A stretch of DNA of 54,699 nt from a virus: positions 1-54,699 of the IMG/VR virus record IMGVR_UViG_3300009124_000016. One strand, given 5' to 3'. The notes under the pieces were generated by a model, which did no database searches, had not been told where the DNA came from, and saw nothing but the letters and a program-made list of their open reading frames with translations. Of the stretch, positions 1-10,200 are shown in pieces. A program made the position numbers and the translations under genes. How positions within the stretch are numbered: position 1 is the stretch's first letter; every line of letters begins with the position of its first letter.

Positions 1-57
1 ATATTCATTTATAGTATTAATCGCAAGATCATCAAGAAAATCAAATGTGTAAATCAT
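1..57 (-). CDS. Partial gene, N-terminal 19 codons only
   Basis: An ATG at 55-57 opens a frame that runs off the left edge of the window; only 19 residues are visible (start MIYTFDFLDDLAINT). It lies 3 nt downstream of the preceding minus-strand gene, so it continues that operon. Small 2OG-Fe(II) oxygenases often begin with a similar MI-x-FD-FL segment, but too little is present to assign a function. Confidence 0.4.
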   Translation of the reverse strand, partial: MIYTFDFLDDLAINTINEY

Positions 58-60
58 ATC

Positions 61-987
61 TTATTGCTCAGGGTATTCTATAGATTCTGGATCGGGAATT
101 GGATTTGGTTTGACAAGTTCAGATTTGAGTTCTGGGAAGTAATCAAACATTTCTAATTCATTAATCAGCTCATATACTTGTTTTGAAACTATAATATCAG
201 ATTGAACCCAATTTTGTGCAAAAGTAGAAATGTTTTCAACATTGTTTGCAACAAAATCTGTAGACACTTTAAAATCTAACTTATCAAATTGATCTTCGGT
301 TGATAAGTATTCAACATCTCTATTAGGATACTTTTTGACGTAATTATTGGGATCAATAGGATATTTCATTAATGATATGTGTTTGAATGCATCATATGGT
401 GTATCAAAAGTTTCGTACTTTGGAAGTAGTCCTCTTAGTCTACGTCTCCATTCTATCCATTGTGCTCGTTCACCTTCATATTCTTCCTCAACATCAGGGA
501 GCATTCTCCAATCAGAATATAAAAGCATTGAAGAAATTTGTCTATAATATTTTAGATATTTTGCTTCAAAATAAAACTGTTGATCAAATAATTTTTTACT
601 TTCTGCTACCCAATTTGTTTTCTTCTCTTCTTTTGTTAAAGTAAAAACGCTAGCAAAAATATTTGCAGTTCTTTCTGCTTCATCTTCAGTTGCATCTCGG
701 AAAGCATAACTTTTCCAATAAGTATTGCCAGTGGAAGAATCAGTTCTCAATCTTCTTTTCTGACATACATATGATCCATCAGACCAATACTGAAAAAATT
801 CAAGTTCATCTACATCAGGATCATGCCAATCCTGTCCTAGTCCCGCAAGGATTATACCGTTCCAAACTTCATCGGTACACATACATGCGTGTTCAACTTC
901 TCGAATAATAATTTTTTCTTTGAAGTTTACTTCAATGACAACATGCTTTCGATGAGCATTTTCTCTTTTTAAACTATATTGCGACAT
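61..987 (-). CDS. Tail-fibre-assembly-like protein (hypothetical)
   Basis: This is a 308-residue acidic protein at the end of the tail-fibre cluster. Around residues 150-190 it has an SDW-x-x-LPD segment followed by EWRRRLRGL, which resembles the core of phage tail assembly chaperone proteins of the tfaE/PF16778 type (sDW-x-x-LPD...YR-x-x-LR). The rest, including an N-terminal region with paired cysteines (CMC near residue 35), matches nothing I recognise. A T4-type late promoter motif lies just upstream at 1034-1041. The position after three collar-type fibre genes fits a fibre-folding or attachment accessory. The family link is an inference from one short motif. Confidence 0.6.
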   Translation of the reverse strand: MSQYSLKRENAHRKHVVIEVNFKEKIIIREVEHACMCTDEVWNGIILAGLGQDWHDPDVDELEFFQYWSDGSYVCQKRRLRTDSSTGNTYWKSYAFRDATEDEAERTANIFASVFTLTKEEKKTNWVAESKKLFDQQFYFEAKYLKYYRQISSMLLYSDWRMLPDVEEEYEGERAQWIEWRRRLRGLLPKYETFDTPYDAFKHISLMKYPIDPNNYVKKYPNRDVEYLSTEDQFDKLDFKVSTDFVANNVENISTFAQNWVQSDIIVSKQVYELINELEMFDYFPELKSELVKPNPIPDPESIEYPEQ

Positions 988-999
988 TTCTTTTTATGC

Positions 1000-1650
1000 T
1001 TATGGGACTTGAAAATACCAACCTGTCAAAATATATTTATCCTGAGAGTAAACCGTAAGACCTCTATGTACATGGGTCATGCCTGCTGGCCAAATGACAA
1101 CTGTTCCTTGAGTGGGTCTAATTCTTCTTCTTTGATGTAAAAACTCTGTTTCTCCTTCACCTTCTGGCATATCATTTAGATAGACAATCCAAACAAGTTC
1201 TCTATCCTTACAATGAAAATCGCTAGATTCGTAATGCCAAATATGATACCCGCCTTCGGGTTCAGTTTTTTGCATCTTGATATCAGAAGAAAACATTTTA
1301 ACATTTCTCAGTTGAGAATACTTATCAATATAATGCATTATGGTTGCTTTTAAATATTGATTAAAGTTTGCTCCTAATGTAGTATCAGTATTGTTTAATA
1401 GAATAGAGAGATCATCTCTGCCAAGTTTAGCATTCTTGAACTGACCCTCTCCATCTATTGGTTGATGATATTGTTGATCTCTATCATTGTACATACAAGA
1501 GGTATTTACAATATCCTCAAAATGATTAATTGCTTTTTCACATAAAAACTTTGGGACAAATCCTTCCCACACTCCAATCCAATCCGTAAAATCACTTTGA
1601 GTGATTTTAGGATCTTTCATAAGTTCTAATGGTTTAATCGGCTGAAGCAT
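1000..1650 (-). CDS. 2OG-Fe(II) oxygenase family protein
   Basis: A 216-residue protein. The C-terminal half has the double-stranded beta-helix iron-binding pattern: HYES (H-x-E/D pair) near residue 140, then a distal histidine in the THVHRG segment near 195, followed by a C-terminal LTGWYF strand. The usual 2-oxoglutarate-binding Arg or Lys would lie shortly after the distal His. The family hydroxylates proteins or small molecules using Fe(II) and 2-oxoglutarate; the substrate is unknown. The ATG at 1650 is preferred over the TTG one codon upstream because GAGG lies 8 nt before it. The gene sits directly after a glycine/proline-containing adhesin gene. Such genes are common in cyanomyoviruses. 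Confidence 0.75.
   Translation of the reverse strand: MLQPIKPLELMKDPKITQSDFTDWIGVWEGFVPKFLCEKAINHFEDIVNTSCMYNDRDQQYHQPIDGEGQFKNAKLGRDDLSILLNNTDTTLGANFNQYLKATIMHYIDKYSQLRNVKMFSSDIKMQKTEPEGGYHIWHYESSDFHCKDRELVWIVYLNDMPEGEGETEFLHQRRRIRPTQGTVVIWPAGMTHVHRGLTVYSQDKYILTGWYFQVP
1034..1041 (-). promoter_or_regulatory. Late promoter (GATAAATA)
   Basis: Reads GATAAATA on the minus strand, matching the cyanophage/T4 late consensus NATAAATA. It lies about 47 nt upstream of the start at 987, but inside the 3' end of the preceding coding sequence, so part of the match could be coding chance. Confidence 0.45.
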
Positions 1651-1673
1651 CAAACAAACCTCAATTCAGTTAC

Positions 1674-1703
1674 ATTATACTATATTTAGTACGCTTTGAT
1701 AAG
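1674..1703 (-). promoter_or_regulatory. Possible sigma70-type promoter
   Basis: A perfect -10 TATAAT lies at 1674-1679 on the minus strand, with a weak -35 (TTATCA, 4 of 6) 17 nt upstream. It occupies the short gap before the oxygenase gene and would let that gene be transcribed apart from the fibre operon. The -35 lies inside the upstream coding sequence. Confidence 0.4.
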
Positions 1704-4700
1704 GTACTTACACTTAAAGAATGGTTGAAGCAAAGGAATAGTTCTGTTTGGTTTCAAAGCAACACCAGGAAGGAGTGCTTTTTGTGCTGATAATGTAGCC
1801 AGTCCAGGAGAAATAGTTGTTCCTAGTTCAGTATGACTAAATGGAACATCTACCGTGTTGCCTCCACCCATACCTGTTGTCTTTGTTCCACCACCATTAA
1901 CATTACCCCATCCATAGACGTTCACAGGATCTCCAAAATCACTTAGAGACAAATAATGAGTATGTGTTAGCATTCCACCTTCTGGAGAATAAATTCTTCC
2001 TTGAGCAGTAGCTTGAATAACATCAATAGCACCAAGTTGGTTGCCACTGTTATTATCTAGTTGAAGACTATTTTCTATACTTGATGCCCAATAATTACTA
2101 TAAGTAACACTTCCTTCCCATGTGGCGGTACTCAAACCATTATCTAAAGTTGGTGCATTTGGAGCACCAGGCCATATAGTACTAATTTCGTTAGTTCCTT
2201 CGATAACAGCTGGCGATCCTACTGGTGGTGTTCCTCTGTGGTTCCATGGGATTAATCCAGATGTAACATTTAATCCAATACCAGTAAGAATTCCATGTGA
2301 ATGACCAGGAGGTTGAAGAACTGGTGAATCTAATGGTCCAACCGTAGCATTCATATTTCCAGCAACGTTGAAATTAGCAATTGCTGTTGAAGTGTCAAGT
2401 CCACTTGTATTGACAGTTCCAAGCGAGAAAAATTGTCCTGCAGTACCAGAAGTGCCAGTTCCTTCTACCTGTTCTAATGGTAAAGTTCCAGCAGCATCTA
2501 CAGTATCGATGTACCAATCACCACCAACAGATCCAACAGTATTAACTCCACCAGTTCCTATTCCCGCTGGTCCAACTCTAGTTGGAGCAGAAGGAGCAGA
2601 TCCCACATTTCCATCTACCTGACCACTTCCAAATAGTCTTCTATTTCTAAAATCGGGAAGAGTAAACGATCCAGAGTATGAATATGCATTTATGGTAGAA
2701 CTACCTTGACTAGTGGATGATAATGTTCTACTTCCACTTCCACCATAATCATTTCCAATAACATCAAATAAGTCTGGGTATTCATCTGCATCTAAAGAAT
2801 CGCCATTACATTCAATAAAACCAGGATATCTAGAAGTTAAACTGCCATCTAAAGTTCCCCAGTTTCCTTGAGGATCTTTAAAGATAGTAATGACACTGCC
2901 AATTGCAAGACCATCAAGTTTTTCTGTTTTTTGTGAATACCAAGTAGATACATCGTTGCTTGTAGGTGCCGATGCTAGCACAGATACATTCCACAATACA
3001 GAGACATTATCAATTGTTACTGCAATTTGAGCAATAGCACTTCCATATGATCCAGTCGTAAGTCGAAGTTGGAAATTATCTCCAGGATCAAAGTCAAATG
3101 GTGTGCTAGCTGGATTTGTTGCTAGATTTGTCCATACACCATTAAGTCTGATTTGTGCATTAGTAGCGCCACTAACAGTTTCTAGTCTAGCAAAACTACT
3201 AGCAGTTGCATTAAACCCAGTAGGAACAACGATATTACTATAAACTTGTGTATTTTCTAATTGATTTGTTCTTGCGGGTAGTGCAAATATATCTGGAGTT
3301 GTATCATTAGCATCAACAGCCGTAACTCTCCATTGACCAGATGTTTGACCAGTTGATACAGATCCAATAGTTACTGTTGCTGTTACTGCATTTCCTGCTA
3401 AACTTGGTGCAGTTGTTCTTAATGCTAAAGTATCTAGATTACTAATAGTAGTAGCAGCAGTAGAAAACAATCCACCATTAATACTATATGAAATGAGTGC
3501 ATTTGATGGAGACGTAGAAATTGTAAGTGCTGCTGGAACATTAATACCTTGAATTCTTTGAGTATTACTGGTCACTAGCGTACTAACTTGTCCAGTTGCA
3601 TCAATAAAATCAAATGGTGCTGGTGTTGTATCTTGAGAAGTAATAGTTGTTAATTGCCAATCTACTGCAGATCCAGCACCAACAGTAACACTGGCAGTTG
3701 TAGTTGTATTCAAAACAGTACCAGTGTCTGTAATTCTTAATGCTAATGTATCGCCATTGTTGATAGTTGATGAAACTACACCATTTACCAATACTTCTAC
3801 AGGTGTGCTTGCTCCACCTCTAGTTGCAGTTGCACTAACCGATGCTTGTTGTGTTAGACCACTAATAGTTACAGTATTACTTGTAACAGCCCTACTTAAT
3901 GGTCGCTCAGTAACATCAGTAAAATCAAATGCATTAGGTACATTACTTGGTGCATTGCCAGTAATAAGTTTAAATGTTGCTGTAACTTGTTGTCCAACAG
4001 GACCAACGGTCAATGTTGCAATAGTTTCAGCATTATATGAACTTGATGATATCATCCTAATACCAAGTGTATCTCCATTAATAACAGTTGTCGTAGCTCC
4101 TGTTAAAACTGTACCATTTTTAATGAGTAGAACACCATTAGTAACACCAGTTCCTCCAGTTACAGTTGCTGAAATTGTCTGATTGATACCAGTAATAGCT
4201 TGCTCGGTATCAGTATCATATGCAGTAGATCTATCTAGATTAGTTTGAGTACCGAAATTATTTAAATTGTTTGGTTGTTCGTCAATATCATCATATGCAA
4301 TGTATACTCCACCAGCTGATCCAGCTGTAGACTGTCCGCCACCAATTCCACCTTGAATTAGATCTGAGGGTCTTGAATTAGAAGCACTAGGAGCACTACT
4401 ATGAAAAGTTGTATTGTACCAAGAACCTCCGCCTGCACCTCCACCTGCGTCACTATCACTTGAAGGAGTAGATCCAGCAGAACCACCTGGGCGACCACCA
4501 CCGCCGCCTCCACCTGCTCCACCATCTCCACTATTATTACTGGCATTAGAACCATTCGCTACAGTTGTGGTTGTTCCAGACGTTAAAGTTGTTCCACCAC
4601 TTCCACCAAATTGAGAAGAAGATGGACCACTACCATCATTTCCTGCTCCACCAGCACCACCACCTGCTCCAGCAATAGCAATAATCTCACCATTTTGAAC

Positions 4701-5081
4701 TTGAAGATATGTAGCAGCACCACCGCCACCACCACCTCCAGAAGCGCCAGAGTTGCCAGCATTACCACCGCCACCACCTGTACCTGTAGTAGTTCCATTA
4801 GTTCCACCAGAACCACCAGGGGCACCACCTTGAGAACTAGCGCCTCCTCCACCGCCACCACCAACATAAATGCGAATAGTAGTACCTCCAGGATTACCAG
4901 GAACAGTAACACTTCCTATAAGGGCAGCACCACCACCCCCAGTAGCACCAGGAGATCCAGCATCAGATCCCGATCCACCGCCACCTGCACCCATGATGCT
5001 ATAGGAAAACTCGGTTACACCAGATGGCAACGTCACCGAATAAGATCCATTAGTATATTGTGAATATGTTGTGATTGCCAT
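1686..5081 (-). CDS. Glycine-rich tail fibre/adhesin with tail-collar domain
   Basis: A 1131-residue structural protein in three parts. Residues about 30-260 are very glycine-rich, with GGGG runs separated by short Ala/Ser/Thr segments, as in phage adhesins built from polyglycine-II helices. Residues about 265-715 hold roughly four beta-rich repeats of 85-100 residues, each with an F-D-F start, a V-T-x-N strand and a N-G-D-T-LALR-like segment. Residues about 750-815 match the phage tail-collar domain (GFIECNGDSLDA, YPDLFDVIG, FTLPDFRNR). The C-terminus CKYLIKAY resembles the ends of the two neighbouring collar proteins. It probably forms a receptor-binding short fibre or tip on the host surface. 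The host receptor cannot be told from sequence. Confidence 0.8.
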   Translation of the reverse strand: MAITTYSQYTNGSYSVTLPSGVTEFSYSIMGAGGGGSGSDAGSPGATGGGGAALIGSVTVPGNPGGTTIRIYVGGGGGGGASSQGGAPGGSGGTNGTTTGTGGGGGNAGNSGASGGGGGGGAATYLQVQNGEIIAIAGAGGGAGGAGNDGSGPSSSQFGGSGGTTLTSGTTTTVANGSNASNNSGDGGAGGGGGGGRPGGSAGSTPSSDSDAGGGAGGGSWYNTTFHSSAPSASNSRPSDLIQGGIGGGQSTAGSAGGVYIAYDDIDEQPNNLNNFGTQTNLDRSTAYDTDTEQAITGINQTISATVTGGTGVTNGVLLIKNGTVLTGATTTVINGDTLGIRMISSSSYNAETIATLTVGPVGQQVTATFKLITGNAPSNVPNAFDFTDVTERPLSRAVTSNTVTISGLTQQASVSATATRGGASTPVEVLVNGVVSSTINNGDTLALRITDTGTVLNTTTTASVTVGAGSAVDWQLTTITSQDTTPAPFDFIDATGQVSTLVTSNTQRIQGINVPAALTISTSPSNALISYSINGGLFSTAATTISNLDTLALRTTAPSLAGNAVTATVTIGSVSTGQTSGQWRVTAVDANDTTPDIFALPARTNQLENTQVYSNIVVPTGFNATASSFARLETVSGATNAQIRLNGVWTNLATNPASTPFDFDPGDNFQLRLTTGSYGSAIAQIAVTIDNVSVLWNVSVLASAPTSNDVSTWYSQKTEKLDGLAIGSVITIFKDPQGNWGTLDGSLTSRYPGFIECNGDSLDADEYPDLFDVIGNDYGGSGSRTLSSTSQGSSTINAYSYSGSFTLPDFRNRRLFGSGQVDGNVGSAPSAPTRVGPAGIGTGGVNTVGSVGGDWYIDTVDAAGTLPLEQVEGTGTSGTAGQFFSLGTVNTSGLDTSTAIANFNVAGNMNATVGPLDSPVLQPPGHSHGILTGIGLNVTSGLIPWNHRGTPPVGSPAVIEGTNEISTIWPGAPNAPTLDNGLSTATWEGSVTYSNYWASSIENSLQLDNNSGNQLGAIDVIQATAQGRIYSPEGGMLTHTHYLSLSDFGDPVNVYGWGNVNGGGTKTTGMGGGNTVDVPFSHTELGTTISPGLATLSAQKALLPGVALKPNRTIPLLQPFFKCKYLIKAY

Positions 5082-5084
5082 TTT

Positions 5085-5963
5085 TTAAAACTTGATGATG
5101 TATTCTACAATAATGTATGGTTGTATTGTTGAATCAAATGTCGTTACAGGTTGTGTAGTAATATTTACTGTTGTTCTAACATTTGTTGTTGGAATACTTA
5201 TTTGATTTAATGTATACTCAAAATTGTGACTATAGTCTGACGTTGAAGTTGGAGCATCAATTCTATGTACATGTGAAGCAGATAAGGAACTAGTTCCCTC
5301 AGGTGTATTGAGAGTAGTTAATAAATTTCCACCATATGCCTTACAATTATTTCCAGCATGGGTGTTCTCACCTGATGTTGGACCAATAGCAGGAGAAACT
5401 AGATAATTACCAGTGCAATTAAGAACTTGTTGATTTGCTAAGTGTCCATGACCTTGAAAATGACTATCAACAATAAATCCCGTAAAGGTTTCTTCATCCA
5501 TTTTATAAAAAGGATTTCCCAAAACATCATCTGTTCTGGCATTAATTTTAAATTCTCCAGACCAACCTATAGTTGCACTAGTACCAACATTAGAAGTAAC
5601 ATCAAATTCTGCTCCAACACGTCTAGTAGTTCCATCAGAAAGAGTTGATTGGAGATATGTACCTGATGCTCTTCCAGGAATAATATATTTAGATCCAATA
5701 TCTGGAAGTTGAAATTCATCATCTTGTATTGTAGTGCGATCTTTGGCAAACTTACAATCCTGTCCAATTCCAAGAGTTTCCGCAAGTTCTGGAAAACGAT
5801 CTGCTTTAAAAATAGATCCATCACAACGAAGAAATCCAGCAGGAAGTTGTGTTCTGAATTCTCCTGAATTGGGATCATTACCTGATGGTAAAGTGTTGGT
5901 AAACACTTGGATGCTACCAACCATACCTCCAAATCTTGCTTTATTTACTGCGTAATTTGCCAT
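5085..5963 (-). CDS. Tail-collar fibre protein
   Basis: A 292-residue structural protein with a tail-collar domain near residues 40-100 (GFLRCDGS, RFPELAETLG, FQLPDIGSKYI). The middle carries histidine-containing turns (GHGHL, ASHVHR) typical of metal-binding short-tail-fibre C-terminal regions, and it ends in YIIVEYIIKF. Its N-terminus (MANYAVNKARFG) is closely related to that of the next gene upstream, which points to duplication. Its start codon overlaps the upstream gene's stop, so the three collar genes are probably translated together. Confidence 0.8.
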   Translation of the reverse strand: MANYAVNKARFGGMVGSIQVFTNTLPSGNDPNSGEFRTQLPAGFLRCDGSIFKADRFPELAETLGIGQDCKFAKDRTTIQDDEFQLPDIGSKYIIPGRASGTYLQSTLSDGTTRRVGAEFDVTSNVGTSATIGWSGEFKINARTDDVLGNPFYKMDEETFTGFIVDSHFQGHGHLANQQVLNCTGNYLVSPAIGPTSGENTHAGNNCKAYGGNLLTTLNTPEGTSSLSASHVHRIDAPTSTSDYSHNFEYTLNQISIPTTNVRTTVNITTQPVTTFDSTIQPYIIVEYIIKF

Positions 5964-7237
5964 TAATATGCTCGGATAACGTAAACTACAGTTAGTTTTG
6001 GTGTAGGAACCGTTACTGCAATATTTAGTGCCTGTGGTAAATTATCTGGAGATACTTGGGCTTGTACATCGTTAACAGTAATTAATCCAGGCATCCTCAT
6101 TGAGGTATTAGCACGATCTAACTCAACGTTAAACGATGAGTGATCGTGTGCATCAATTCTATCTTGTACACCCACTGGTGCAGCAGTTTTATTAAAACTG
6201 TTTCCAGAATGATTGAAAAACACTTCATATGGTCTGTGTCTATCAAAATTATTTCCATCACCAGTGTTTAAATCACCATCATCATAATTGACATGTTCAG
6301 TATCAATAGTAGTGCCACCAATACCATATGGTGCTGTATCTCCAGTATTAAATCTTCTAGTATGTACTGGCGAATTGCTCGGTGATCTGAATGGATCAGG
6401 TGGTTCAGGATCATCCATAGATCCAAACCAGTTTGAAATACCATGTGATGCAGTTTCTATGGGTTTTAAGTTTGGTCCTGGTTGTTCTGCGTTAAAGTTT
6501 GCAAGAATAATACCATCACTTCCATTTCCAAAACCACCTGAAGCAGATGGCAACTGTTGCTCAACAGCAATTTGAGCTTCGTCATTAAAATCATCAGCAG
6601 CACCTTTTTTAAAATTATATGTAACTTCTCTAGAACAAGAAGCTCCACTGCCAGGTTTAGCAGTATCATTACCAAGGATCGTTGGAACTTCTGTAGGATG
6701 GGCGTGAATAGGAATATGTCTCCTACCTAATTTTCTTGGTGCAGTATATACTGTTTTAAGTCCAAATCCAGCATTGAGGGTCATTCCATCAATTCCAGCA
6801 CTAAAATCATTCTGAGGAGTATAGTCGAAAAGAATATCAGTATATGCGTCACTAACAAAATTTGTTCCATTGCCAATATCTGTACCAATATAAATTCCTA
6901 CAGCAGATAGTGCTTCTGATGTATCAATATTGGCATCAATAGCGCCACTACCAAAATAAGAACTATCAATATCTGCTAATGCTCTTTGATCAACCTGAGG
7001 GAGAGTAAACGTTGTATTAGTATCATTTGACCAAGGAAAACTTGCTAAGGAAAAACCACTAGATCCTCCGTAAGTATCCCCAATAACTTGAGCTAAAAGA
7101 GGAAATTCCGAAGCTACTTGACTTGTTCCATCACAAATAATCCATCCAGGAGGAATATTTGTGAGGGATCCTGTCCATGGCATGATTGTGCCAACGGCAG
7201 CACCCCTCATAGTTTTTAAAGCACCGTAATTTGCCAT
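5963..7237 (-). CDS. Tail-collar fibre protein, paralogue
   Basis: A 424-residue protein with a tail-collar domain near residues 30-95 (GWIICDGT, FPLLAQVIGDTYGG, FTLPQVDQRAL). A histidine-bearing loop (RHIPIHAHP) follows near residue 175, then DAHDHSSF later, and the protein ends in VVYVIRAY. It shares the MANYGALK start and overall plan with its downstream neighbour. Most likely it is a trimeric short tail fibre or baseplate-attached adhesin. The long insertions between collar domain and C-terminus (about residues 200-340) look low in regular repeats and may form the variable host-contact loops. Confidence 0.8.
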   Translation of the reverse strand: MANYGALKTMRGAAVGTIMPWTGSLTNIPPGWIICDGTSQVASEFPLLAQVIGDTYGGSSGFSLASFPWSNDTNTTFTLPQVDQRALADIDSSYFGSGAIDANIDTSEALSAVGIYIGTDIGNGTNFVSDAYTDILFDYTPQNDFSAGIDGMTLNAGFGLKTVYTAPRKLGRRHIPIHAHPTEVPTILGNDTAKPGSGASCSREVTYNFKKGAADDFNDEAQIAVEQQLPSASGGFGNGSDGIILANFNAEQPGPNLKPIETASHGISNWFGSMDDPEPPDPFRSPSNSPVHTRRFNTGDTAPYGIGGTTIDTEHVNYDDGDLNTGDGNNFDRHRPYEVFFNHSGNSFNKTAAPVGVQDRIDAHDHSSFNVELDRANTSMRMPGLITVNDVQAQVSPDNLPQALNIAVTVPTPKLTVVYVIRAY

Positions 7238-7238
7238 A

Positions 7239-10200
7239 TTAGATGTCGATCAACCACCAACCTTGTTGTGCAGAAGGAACATTAGATGCACTTCCATCAC
7301 TATTTAGTGGACCTGCATAGACTAATCCAAATGCAGCATGTGGTGTGGTGACAATTAGTTCGCCACCCAAGTGTGTAGTTCCCGTAACAGTAGTAGAAGA
7401 AATATTAGATACATCACCCTGTACTGACTGACCAGTTGCGGCACGAATAATAAGTTTAAGATCATACTTAAGAGTACCACCAAGGTCAACAAATCTAATC
7501 ATATCACCACTCTTTGGATCTTGTGGCAATCTTACATACAAATTACCAGTTGCATTGATGAAGTAATTGATATTTGATTGTACTTCATCACCCAATCCAG
7601 AGGAGAATGCATAGTAATCCCAACGTCTTTGTCCAGCAGGACCGAAGTATCTATCAACTTCACCAATCTTGATTGTGCCATTGTTAACAACGGCAAAGTT
7701 AACGTCTGAGGGGTTATTTTGTACAACAAAGTCTCCACCACGAACTTCAAGATCGCCAGCAAAGTGGTTAGTTCCAGTACCATTAGCAGCGAATTCGCCC
7801 GAAATAGTTAGATCACCAGTGTTATTAACGAATGCCAGGCTGGTTACCCAGTTAAAAGCAGAAGATGTACCAGTATTTTTCTGAATATATAGATCACCAT
7901 CTCTAATGCTAACATTGCCAGTAGCACCATTCATTCTAATTCTTGCATAATCAGAAGTGGTAGCATTTGCATCTTTACCACCAAGGAGTAGTCCTCCTTG
8001 ACCGAAGATCGCACCATTCTCACTCTTAACATAGAATGTTACATTATCAACACCTGCCTGACCATTGTTGACGACAAGTTCCTTACCAGCAGCAGTATCA
8101 CCATGGAGTGTGATAGTGTCATAAACATCAGCAGTACCTCTAATATAAGTATTACCAGTAGTAGATTCTACTTCAAATGCTAGAACTGGTGCTGTAGTTC
8201 CACCATCATTAACGCTTAGAGTTTGAATAGAAGTTAGAGAAGTAACACTGCCATCAACACGTACAAATTCACCACCATTCAATCTTAGATAATCATTTGG
8301 ATTAATAACTCCACCAAACTCTGCAGTCTGAAGTTGAGTGTCTCCTGCTGTCATAGCAACAGTTAGGAAACTCGCATCTTCGTTCTTAATAAGTTTGATG
8401 AGAGGTAGATTGTCTTGGTGAGATCTAGCGGTAGATCCATCAGCACCTCTCTCAACCTCAACACGAATACCAGCAAGATCTGTGGTATCTGTAAGATTGA
8501 TTAGAGAAACAACTCTTACGATTTCTTTGTCGTTGGCAATAGTTTCATCAAGTAAGATATAATCACCAATGCTAATTGTATTAGTAGCAATAGCACTATC
8601 AAATCTCAAGATTGTATCAGTAGCACTCATTGGAGCGTTACCGCCAGTATCAAGAGTTCTGCCAATTGCTACTGCTTGATACAAATCAACGTTGAAGTTT
8701 GCTGCATCACCAATTGCTTGAGCAGCAGCAGTAGTTCCAAATACACCTCTGGTAACGTCAAATCCACCAGAATTTAGACCACCACGGAGTAGAACATCAC
8801 CATCAAAGTCTGCTCTTGCGTTAACTTCAAGGGCGTTTCTTACTCGTGTAGTACCACCTCTAGATCCCATTGTAAGGGCAGAAGCAGTCATTGCGAAGTC
8901 AACAGTTGCAGGACCGCCACTAGCAGCAAGTAGTTCAAATGTGTTGTTCTGCGAGAACAATTTGCCGACGCCACCAGAAATACCAGATCCAACCTCAACG
9001 TCACCATCTAGTTGAACACCTCTGGTCTTAACTCTTGTCATAGAGCTACTTGCAGCAAATGCACCACCAATGGTGATATCACAACGATAAGAAGCATCGC
9101 TGTTAGCAACACTAGCAATATCTAAGGTTGCATTCTGACTATTTCTATGGAGACGGAAGATTGATGTTTCCGCTGCATCTCCAATAGTAATAGTTTGCTC
9201 ATCGTTAAAGTTACCGATGTTGATTGTTTGAGATCCATTGTTAGCGGTTCCATTAGCAATCTGTAGATCGGTTGCAGATTGTGCGAATGTTACTGTAGTT
9301 GGAGTGTTAAATAGACTTAGTGATGTGCTAGTGGTGCTTAGATCACCAACAAACAGGGCGAGAGAACCATTGATTGTAGTATCACCTTGTAGTAAGGTCT
9401 TACCAACAACATAGAGTTCTGCATCTGCAGCATCAAATGCTGTTTGGTTAGAGTTAATTGATACTCTACCAAGATTTCCAGTTCCACCCGATCTTGGTGT
9501 AGTAGCAACTCTTAGAACAGATAGGTTATCAAGATCGCTCTCGTCTCCACCAACATTTAGAGCATTATCAAGTTTGCTCTCGGTTTTGAGTTGTACACCA
9601 GGTGCGACTGTAATAGCAGTAGACTTACCAGAAATGTATGTATTACCCTCAACATCAAGAGTAGCAACAGGTTGTGTCTCTGTCTGTACAAATCCTGTCT
9701 GATAACCATCATCAGTTGCTCTTGCGAGAGTGTTAACACCCAATCTGTAAGCACCCCAAGTCTCAGTATTTGTTCTGAGAGTTTCAGCACCAACAATACC
9801 GAGTTCTTTCCACTTCGATTGAGAAACTTCTAGTGTACCACCAGAAGCAACCCAAGAATAAGTAGATCCGCTAGCAGGAGCAACAGTAGGTCTTACTCTA
9901 AAGCTATTTTGTGATCCAAGGTTTGAAGCAGATTCTACAGTCCAGTTACCATTTAGATTAGTAAAGGAAGTAAATCCACTAATTCTAACAATCTGACCAG
10001 CAGTTGTAATACCAATACTTGCATTAGTAATACCAACCGAAAGATTAAATGTAACGTAAGTTCCATCACTAGTTACTGTGTTGATATCAGCAGTAGCAGC
10101 AGTGGAATAGTAGTTAGCAAAGATCCAACCAATAGACCCAGAAAGACCAACTTCTTTACCCTTGAATAGAATATCACCAGCAGCAGGTTCTTGAGTAGAA

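Noticed and set aside
4611-5063. Long Ser/Thr- and Val/Leu-rich frames opposite or alongside the glycine-rich adhesin (also 4358-4555, 4583-4912)
   Set aside because: They are by-products of the GGN-rich repeats read in other frames and have homopolymer-like composition.
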